A stretch of DNA of 64,000 nucleotides from Narthecium ossifragum (taxonomy: Eukaryota; Streptophyta; Magnoliopsida; Dioscoreales; Nartheciaceae): the NCBI GenBank assembly GCA_963920575.1, contig OY986975.1, positions 16,089,897 through 16,153,896 on the forward strand, written 5' to 3'. Position 1 is the first letter of the stretch; the number at the start of each line of letters is the position of its first letter. The position numbers were made by a program, and so were the translations under genes. The notes under the pieces are model-generated. The model made no database searches and was not told the origin of the DNA. It was given only the letters and a program-made list of their open reading frames with translations. This document shows positions 57,214 through 64,000 of this stretch, in pieces.

Positions 57214-60200
57214 TCATTTCATGGGCTTCAACTCCATTCCCCTCGACGATATATCCACTAGGTCTCTAGTTAGGCCTTTGGTTAGTGGATCTGCAACATT
57301 TTCCTTTGATCTCACAAAATCGATGGAAATTACACCTGTCGACAATAAATTCCTTACTGAATTGTGTCGTCGACGTATATGCCTAGACTTTCCATTATAC
57401 ATATGGCTTTGTGCTCTGTCTATTGCTGATTGACTATCGCAGTGAATGCTAATAGGAGGCACAGGTTTAGGCCACATAGGAATATCTTCTAGGAAGTTAC
57501 GCAACCATTCTGCTTCTTCCCCAGCTAGGTCTAACGCTATGAACTCAGCTTCCATAGTCGACCTTGCTATGCAAGTCTGCTTGGATGATTTCCAAGACAC
57601 TACTGCACCTCCAATCATAAAAATAAATCCACTCGTGGATTTTGTATCATTGGAGTCCGAGATCCAGTTTGCATCTGAATATCCTTCAAGCACAAATGGA
57701 TACCTCGTATATTGCAATCCATAATTGATTGTGTACCTTAAATATCTAAGGACTCTGATCAATGCCTTCCAGTGATCCATACTAGGATTGCTTGTGTATC
57801 TACTCAGCTTATTTACTGAGTTGGCAATATCCGGTCGTGTACAGTTCATGATATACATCAGACTGCCTATGACTCTGGAATATTCCAATTGTTGTACACC
57901 TTCACCATGATGTTTCTTTAGATGTGAGTTAACATCTATCGGTGTCCTGGCTACTACATCACTTCTTTTATCAAATATATTAAGAATTTTCTTAATATAA
58001 TGATCTTGAGATAAAGTATAGCCATCAGTCGTCTTGGTAATTTTCATACCAAGTATCACATCAGCGATACCCAAATCCTTCATATCAAAATTTCGTGACA
58101 ACATGCTCTTAGTAGCTTTTATGATATTATCATTGCTACCAATAATGATCATGTCATCTACATAAAGGCATAGGATTATATATTCCTTCTCATCACCTTT
58201 TATGTAAACGCATTTATCACACTCATTTATGTGAAATCCGTTTGTCAGCATTACATGATCAAATTTTCCATGCCACTGCTTAGGTGCTTGTTTTAGTCCA
58301 TACAAAGACTTAACAAGTCGACAGAATTTCTTCTCTTTCCCAAGAACCACAAACCCCTCGGGTTGTTCCATATAGATTTCTTCTTCCAGATCACCGTTTA
58401 GGAACGCTGTCTTTACATCCATTTGATGTATATCCAGATTGTTTAAAGCCGCAAGGGCAATAATTCTTCTGATTGACGTTTTCCTAGTGACTGGAGAATA
58501 GGTGTCAAAATAATCCACCCCTTCGGTTTGCTTGAAACCCTTGACGACAAGTCTTGCCTTGTATTTGTCATCTGTTCCATCTGCTTTCATTTTCTTTCTG
58601 AAAACCCACTTGTAACCCAAAGGTTTACAACCTGGTGGTAAATCAACCAGTTCCCAAGTGTGATTCTGCATGATGGAATCAATTTTACTTTTTACTGCTT
58701 CCTTCCATAAAGGAGCATCTGGAGTTGACATTGCCTCCTTGAATGTCTGAGGGTCATTTTCTAACAAATATGTTAGAAAGTCTGGGCCGAAGGAAGTTTC
58801 TGTTCTAACCCTCTTACTCCGTCTAGATTCCTCATCCTCTTCATGAACTGAAGACCCTTGAATTCTTTCTTCTCCGATGTTCTCATAAGATCTCTCACTA
58901 ACCTCTGTTGTAGGAGAAGACTTGTAAGGGAATACGTTTTCGAAGAACGAGGCATCCCTAGCCTCTAAGACAGTGTTCACATGTATTTCAGGATTATCCG
59001 ATTTATTAACCAAGAATCGATAAGCACTACTATCCTGTGCATATCCTATGAACACACAGTCTACCGTTTTCGGCCCTATCCTAGTTCGTTTCTGAACTGG
59101 AATTGGAACCTTAGCAAAACAGCCCCAAACCCTTAAGAACTTGTAACTAGGCGCACGACCTTTCCACAATTCATAAGGTGTCTTGTCTAACTTTTTGTGC
59201 GGTAGTCTATTCAACACATGATTCGCTGAAAGTATCGCTTCCCCCCACATGTTGTGAGGTAAGCCTGAACTTATAAGCATGGCATTCATCATTTCCTTTA
59301 GCATCCTATTTTTCCGTTCTGCTATTCCATTTGGTTCTGGAGAATAGGGCGCTGTAGTTTGATGAATGATGCCATTTTCTGCACAAATTTGGGCAAAAGG
59401 TGACTCATACTCACCTCCCCTGTCACTTCTCAGCATTTTGATCTTTCTGTCAAGCTGATTTTCTACTTCATTCTTGTAATGAGTGAACATCTCCACTGCC
59501 TTATCTTTACTTCTCATTAAGTAAAGATAGCAATATCTCGTACAATCATCAATAAAGGTAATAAAATACCTTTTACCACCTTTAGATTGTACAACTTTCA
59601 GATCACAAACATATGTATGAATCAAACCTAAAGGTTCAGTGCTTCGTTCAATTGATTGAAACGAAGTCTTAGCCATTTTTGCTTCCACACAAACCTCGCA
59701 TTTGTGTTCTTTGTCAATTATTAATTTAGGAAAAAGATTTAAGTTTATTAGTCTTTTCATTGAATTGTTGTTCACATGTCCCAACCTCCCATGCCATAAA
59801 TTAAATGAGTCAGTCCCATAGACAACCTTTTCTTTATTGGCCTCTTGGGCAACAGTCAGTACATTGGAAGCACTAGCCTTTAAGGCTTCACTAGTTTTGA
59901 CCTTGGGGATCACAGTCATTACATTCATTTTAAACAGCCCCTCGGTCATATAGCCCCTGCCCAGATACATCCCATTCTTAGACAAGATGACCTTGTCTGA
60001 CTCGAAGACTAGCTTGAAGCCCTTCTTGCTCAAAATAGAACCTGAGACAATATTCTTGCGTATCTCCGGCACATGAAGGACTTCCGTCAGGGTCAGCTCT
60101 TTTCCGGACGTCATCTTCAGCTTCACTGTCCCTTTACCTTCCACCTTAGAGGTTGCAGAGTTTTCTATGTAGCAGTGCTCTCCATCCACTACTTGGTAGG

Positions 60201-61260
60201 TGTCGAACATCCATCTGTTGGAGCAGATGTGGCGGGTAGCGCCTGTGTCGACCCACCATTCCCTTGGGTTGCTTCCGACCGGATTCACCTCGGTGATGAC
60301 TGCCACCATGTGCAAGTCATCCATCTCTGCACTGAGACCTTCGGTCAAGTGAGCTTCTGTCCTCTTCTTCTTGGGGGCTGGCTTCTTCTTCCCTTGAGCA
60401 CTCGGGCGGTTGCGGCAGTCCTTGGCCCGATGTCCTGCCTTCCGGCAGACAAAGCACTCGTCTTTGAACTTTTGATTCCCGCTGCCTCCCTTAGTGCCCT
60501 CGTCGAAGCGCTTGCGCTTCTTCAAACCGCTGTCATTTTCCACTAAGTTGGACTTAGAGTAAATGCCCAGACCGCTGTTCTTATCGGTCTTGCGGTTATC
60601 CTGCTCGATCTTTAATCTCCGAATGAGATCTTTAAGACTCATCTCCTTTCGTTTGTGCTTAAGGTAATTCTTGAAGTCCTTCCAAGAATGTGACAGTTTC
60701 TCTATCATAGCCGCCACTTGGACAGGTTCATTCAAAATCATACCTTCATCACTCATGTCATGGTAGATGAGCTGAAGTTCCTCAACTTGGTCGACAACGC
60801 TTCTACTGTCTACCATTTTGTACTCAAGGAATCGACCAACAACAAATTTCTTTGCGCCGGCGTCATCCACCTTGTACTTGTTGTCCAAGGCTTCCCAAAG
60901 TTCCCTTGCGGTTCTTTTGGGAAAGTACACGTTGTAGAGCTTGTCATCCAAGCCGTTCAGAATATAGTTCCGGCATATGAAGTCAGAATGACCCCAAGCC
61001 TGAACCGCAGCTACGGTATGAGCATTCTTCTGTTCTTCAGTTAGAACAGGCTCATCCTCAGTGAGATACCTGACAAGCTTAAGAGTGGTCAAGTAGAACA
61101 GCATTTTCTGCTGCCACTGCTTGAAATTCAGTCCCTTAAACTTTTCAGGCCTCTCCAGCTGCCCGATCGGCACACTTGGCATTTCTACTACAGGTGGATT
61201 GCCAACAGGCACTTCCTCACTTGAGGGGTTCACAGGAACAGATCCTGAAGCCATCTGCAA
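57214..61260 (-). CDS. Copia gag-pol polyprotein, 1348 aa, uninterrupted
   Basis: Domains in order: gag (about 35-260), CCHC knuckle Cys269 to Cys282 ([14 protein letters not shown]), aspartic protease with DTGA at Asp338, GAG-pre-integrase with LWHGRLGHV and CEVC, integrase core, and reverse transcriptase with YVDD (Asp1035, Asp1036). RNase H follows, with YSDANW, STMEAEF and HCDSQSA, and the ending DPLTKGL. The integrase core shows Tyr550 in HTYVCDL where Copia proteins have the first catalytic Asp, while Asp613 and Glu648 remain. A single base change (GAT to TAT) would explain it. Gag and pol lie in one frame, normal for Copia. The protein copies its RNA inside cytoplasmic particles and integrates the cDNA. 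This copy probably cannot integrate with its own enzyme. Confidence 0.96.
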   Translation of the reverse strand: MQMASGSVPVNPSSEEVPVGNPPVVEMPSVPIGQLERPEKFKGLNFKQWQQKMLFYLTTLKLVRYLTEDEPVLTEEQKNAHTVAAVQAWGHSDFICRNYILNGLDDKLYNVYFPKRTARELWEALDNKYKVDDAGAKKFVVGRFLEYKMVDSRSVVDQVEELQLIYHDMSDEGMILNEPVQVAAMIEKLSHSWKDFKNYLKHKRKEMSLKDLIRRLKIEQDNRKTDKNSGLGIYSKSNLVENDSGLKKRKRFDEGTKGGSGNQKFKDECFVCRKAGHRAKDCRNRPSAQGKKKPAPKKKRTEAHLTEGLSAEMDDLHMVAVITEVNPVGSNPREWWVDTGATRHICSNRWMFDTYQVVDGEHCYIENSATSKVEGKGTVKLKMTSGKELTLTEVLHVPEIRKNIVSGSILSKKGFKLVFESDKVILSKNGMYLGRGYMTEGLFKMNVMTVIPKVKTSEALKASASNVLTVAQEANKEKVVYGTDSFNLWHGRLGHVNNNSMKRLINLNLFPKLIIDKEHKCEVCVEAKMAKTSFQSIERSTEPLGLIHTYVCDLKVVQSKGGKRYFITFIDDCTRYCYLYLMRSKDKAVEMFTHYKNEVENQLDRKIKMLRSDRGGEYESPFAQICAENGIIHQTTAPYSPEPNGIAERKNRMLKEMMNAMLISSGLPHNMWGEAILSANHVLNRLPHKKLDKTPYELWKGRAPSYKFLRVWGCFAKVPIPVQKRTRIGPKTVDCVFIGYAQDSSAYRFLVNKSDNPEIHVNTVLEARDASFFENVFPYKSSPTTEVSERSYENIGEERIQGSSVHEEDEESRRSKRVRTETSFGPDFLTYLLENDPQTFKEAMSTPDAPLWKEAVKSKIDSIMQNHTWELVDLPPGCKPLGYKWVFRKKMKADGTDDKYKARLVVKGFKQTEGVDYFDTYSPVTRKTSIRRIIALAALNNLDIHQMDVKTAFLNGDLEEEIYMEQPEGFVVLGKEKKFCRLVKSLYGLKQAPKQWHGKFDHVMLTNGFHINECDKCVYIKGDEKEYIILCLYVDDMIIIGSNDNIIKATKSMLSRNFDMKDLGIADVILGMKITKTTDGYTLSQDHYIKKILNIFDKRSDVVARTPIDVNSHLKKHHGEGVQQLEYSRVIGSLMYIMNCTRPDIANSVNKLSRYTSNPSMDHWKALIRVLRYLRYTINYGLQYTRYPFVLEGYSDANWISDSNDTKSTSGFIFMIGGAVVSWKSSKQTCIARSTMEAEFIALDLAGEEAEWLRNFLEDIPMWPKPVPPISIHCDSQSAIDRAQSHMYNGKSRHIRRRHNSVRNLLSTGVISIDFVRSKENVADPLTKGLTRDLVDISSRGMELKPMK

Positions 61261-61305
61261 AGCAGATCAACCATAAAGTGGTTCAGTTATGAGTTGGAGT
61301 TCTTA

Positions 61306-61331
61306 TCAAGGAAGTTCAAGGAACTTCCTTT
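61306..61331 (-). other. Perfect 10-bp hairpin in the Copia leader
   Basis: AAGGAAGTTC-CTT-GAACTTCCTT on the minus strand (61308-61330), about 48 bases upstream of the gag ATG. Confidence 0.8.
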
Positions 61332-61412
61332 CAAAAGAGAAAAGAAAACAGAAGGATCCGTAGGAGAAGTAGATCCGAATACGATAAAACCGATAAAATA
61401 CGAACTTAAGAT

Positions 61413-62482
61413 TGTTGGAAATAATAGAAGGACATAAGAACCTTGCTTTTACTAAGGTAGTAAGAATCCTTTACAATGACAAGAAATAAAACTGTATTAT
61501 AAGCATTTACAAGATGAGATGTTAGAACTCCAAAAGAGAAAGAAGAATGCCGATGAGGAGGAAGAAACGCCGATGTAGATCCTGAACTTGATCGAGGCCA
61601 GTGTATCACACTGTGCCCTTAAGTTCGTATTGCCCACCCACCGGTGCTTCTGGATCTTCAGACAAAGAACTCCCAGGATACAACGATCTCCTGCGCGAAC
61701 GGAAGGAAGCCGGCCTCCGATCGCCCGTCAAGTCTCCGCTGGTACGGTACTCTCTTCAGGACCCTCTAGTGAAGTGGTGTGCAAAATGGATGCATGAAGC
61801 TTGAACCCTAAAGGGCTGGAAGGGGTCCTATTTATAGGCCAAGGGAGGAAGCTGATCAGTCATTAGGGGAGATGTAAAGCCAGCCTTGTCAGCAAAAAAA
61901 CAACCAATAGGACACTGCCACGTCATCTGTAAACTAACAAGCCAAGAGTCAGATTTCAATGAATTCTCCAGGAATTGAAACTGACTCAATCAATTGCACA
62001 GAAGTCTAAGAGTCATAACTGACTCAATCAATTCTGCACAGAAGCCCAAGGGTCGGACCAGATCAATTTCAAGTGGTAACTGACTCAGCCCATTAATAAT
62101 GGGTAGCCCAAGAGTTAGATCCAAATAACTCATCTGAATCGTTTCGGAAGTTGAAAAGGTTCAGTGAATCCGAGCTGGCTCGACCAGCTCTAGTGTGTAG
62201 CAAAAAGGACACCCACCGCACACGGCGCAGGACCGGCAGGCGGGCAGCGGCGGCGGTGTGCGCGTGTGGGTGTTCCACCTTTAGTCCTCACATGTGTTCA
62301 AAGCCTAAAGGCTCAAAACTCTATATAAACAAGTGAAAGTTTTCTTCCACTTCCAATATGGGACTAAACTATTCTACACACGTGGGCTCTCCACATTTTG
62401 GCTATTTTATTAATGGGCTCTCCCCGAGGCCCATTTGATTCAACCCATGTTAAGCCCAACTCATTGGGCCTCAAATCCAACA
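61413..62482 (-). repeat. 5' LTR of the full-length Copia element
   Basis: 1070 bp, starting TGTTGGATTTGAGG on the minus strand. The TSD taaac follows at 62483. A TATA-like ctatataaac at about 62321 (+ strand) is present in both LTRs but lies on the opposite strand to the polyprotein. Confidence 0.95.
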
Positions 62483-62640
62483 TAAACACTGGGTCTTTGC
62501 TCAAGAATCTAAGGTGCCTCAAGACTTTCCTTTCTATTAGTTATTGTCGATGGTCGGTTGTTTTATTTTTTTCTTGTAACCCTTACATAACCTTTTGACT
62601 CAACTAGTCAAAAAATAAATAAATAAACAATACAGATTTG

Positions 62641-63711
62641 GCATTCTCCCCTCCTCTTAGGTTTCCTTCAGAAGCAATATATCAAACACCAATCTTCCTC
62701 CCCCACCTCAATCACTCCATCGCACCAATGTACACCAATTTCAATTATAAGGTTGGTCCACTCCTTATAAGGTTGATGAGTTGGTTGAATTCTAGGGCCA
62801 AATTGCAAATCGGCCCTAAAAAACATTTGAGTTTACACAATTGCACTTATTTCAAGAGTTGTGTAAATTCAAAAATTTCATTGACAATCATGTGAATTTT
62901 AGAAGGATAGATGTGAAATTGAAAAAAATATTGAATATTTGAGAGACAATTGTGTGAATTCGAGATTTTTTAGGGTTAGGTGTGCAATTTTTTAAAATAG
63001 ATTAAAAGATATGTCTATATCACCTAGCAAACAAACTAATCCTGATTTAAGAGAAGCAAAAATTGACAAAGATTTTGGTGATTATAATTTCTTAGAGCAG
63101 GTGGCAAAGTTGCTATCGATGACTCATGACTGATTCCAATCTCCAAATCTTTTCAACACAATGAATCTTCTGAAATGAGACTAACTAGTAAAATAGAGTT
63201 CTGCCAAGTAACCAGCCTCATGCAAGCAAAGAAAAGTCTAATAAGGAAAGAAGAAAGGACTAAAGCATAGGGACAATTACATACTTTCCCTTGTAAAAGA
63301 AGGATATTACATATTTGGGCTAGTATCATAAAACCCCCTAAAAGGATACTTAACATAAGAAAACCTTCTACATTTCTTACAGTATCATACAACATCCTGA
63401 AAATATTGGATTAGATCAAAACCCTCCCATGAGATTAATTTAGGACAAAATTACATAATTTCCTCTAGCCAATAATGGATATATGTATGTATTTTCTAAA
63501 CTTCGGTCCTAATGCTAAGGACATATTAGTCATATCACAACTTAATCATACATTTTTATCATGATTAAGTGTCTTAATTGGACCAAAGAGATTATAGAAA
63601 AATTCTATATTTTCAAGGGATGTTATAATGATTTAGGAGAAAATATGTAATATATAAATTTATGTATATATTATGTATGTTATAGACTTGTATGTATGTA
63701 ATATATATTTA
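62641..63711. other. AT-rich spacer
   Basis: No gene, RNA or clear repeat is seen. 62820-63000 repeats aattgtgtgaatt-like words. The 80-aa ORF at 63153-63395 (minus) has a hydrophobic stretch but no recognised family. Confidence 0.45.
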
Positions 63712-64000
63712 CTAGGTGACCCCCTTGTCACCTGACAAGGGTAACCACCACCCCCACATTATTCCTCTCTGTCTCTAATCATAACCACCTGACAATAGCT
63801 CATGCTATATATATATGCAATAGCCTCTTAGTCAATGAGGAGAGGACAAGTGTAACCCACTATCTCGTACTATCTCGTCGCCCCACTCTCTTATATCTAT
63901 CTTTTGATATACATTATATATAATCTCTCTTATAAAGTAACGTTTATGATGAGTCATATATAACATATGGTGCACATGTGACGGAGGGGTGAGAGATAGA
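63712..64000 (-). mobile_element. Helitron-like 3' end; element continues to an unknown 5' end
   Basis: On the minus strand the sequence ends GGTTACCCTTGTCA-GG-TGACAAGGG, a short spacer and CTAG (63712-63715) before a host T. This is the same terminal design as at 13666 and 33651, with a 9-bp perfect stem. The 5' end was not found and may lie beyond the window. Confidence 0.5.

Larger units (their letters stand above)
55574..62482 (-). mobile_element. Full-length Ty1/Copia element (6909 bp)
   Basis: LTRs are 55574-56647 and 61413-62482, about 98% identical by a rough hand count, with TG/CA ends (TGTTGGAAATAATAG...AAATCCAACA). The TSD taaac is exact at 55569-55573 and 62483-62487. A single uninterrupted minus-strand polyprotein fills the interior. 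The polypurine tract ATGTGGGGGAT (minus) abuts the 3' LTR at 56648. No standard Met primer site follows the 5' LTR. Confidence 0.97.
55467..62620 (+). mobile_element. Short poly(A)-type retroposon split by a Copia element
   Basis: The 20-mer aaataaacaatgcagatttg at 55447-55466 recurs with one mismatch at 62621-62640. Between them, once the Copia element and its TSD copy are excluded, remain about 240 bp (55467-55573 and 62488-62620) ending in an A-rich aaaaaataaataaat tail. A long TSD plus an A tail indicates target-primed retroposition of a 5'-truncated LINE or a processed transcript. A frame reading TLWGSRIRGWS could be a LINE C-terminus but is too short to assign. Confidence 0.65.

Noticed and set aside
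60073..60546. 157-aa + strand ORF
   Set aside because: Antisense shadow of the Copia polyprotein.

Overview
This is a stretch of plant nuclear DNA, most likely from a monocot. It carries a six-exon biotin synthase gene with canonical GT-AG introns, a plant BAHD acyltransferase gene, a plant-type single-LysM secreted protein, and a relic of a two-domain monocot bulb lectin. Roughly two thirds of the window is transposable elements, many nested. The species cannot be named from the sequence. One 200-base run of N (44383-44582) is an assembly gap.

Layout. 1-12935: a minus-strand Ty3/Gypsy element with a 2.3 kb LTR at the right, a partial LTR at the left edge, and a non-autonomous interior of degenerate repeats, an internally duplicated ORF of unknown function and out-of-order gag/RT fragments. 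12936-15121: AT-rich spacer, a tiny Helitron-like insert, a 918-bp Mutator-like element with a perfect 9-bp target duplication, and the CT-rich biotin synthase leader. 15122-20793: biotin synthase (BIO2, + strand, 376 aa deduced from six exons). 21396-39074: a minus-strand BAHD acyltransferase (451 aa from two exons, GLAUCE-like) that converges on BIO2. Its single 16.3 kb intron (22302-38624) is filled with a decayed Copia element (TSD gaaaa) that itself contains two solo LTRs with their own 5-bp TSDs and a tRNA-derived SINE, followed by three copies of one Mutator-type MITE family, Helitron-like inserts, TA microsatellites and other repeats.

39075-45480: BAHD promoter, an AT-rich repeat field, the 3' end and LTR of a chromovirus-type Gypsy element, the gap, and a further related LTR piece. 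46580-47608: an ORF resembling the plant mobile domain. 48676-53703: a minus-strand gag-only Gypsy element, truncated in its 5' LTR, abutting a lectin pseudogene (53704-54150). 54676-54954: the LysM gene. 55467-62620: a short retroposon with a 20-bp TSD, split by a full-length Copia element (55574-62482, TSD taaac) whose 1348-aa polyprotein is uninterrupted but has Tyr in place of the first integrase catalytic Asp. The remainder is AT-rich spacer with a third Helitron 3' end.

The three apparently functional host genes (BIO2, BAHD, LysM) show no operon-like relation. The most unusual structures are the TE-packed BAHD intron, a set of hairpins with one shared loop and compensating stems in the leader of the intronic Copia element, and the internally repeated unknown ORF of the first Gypsy element.
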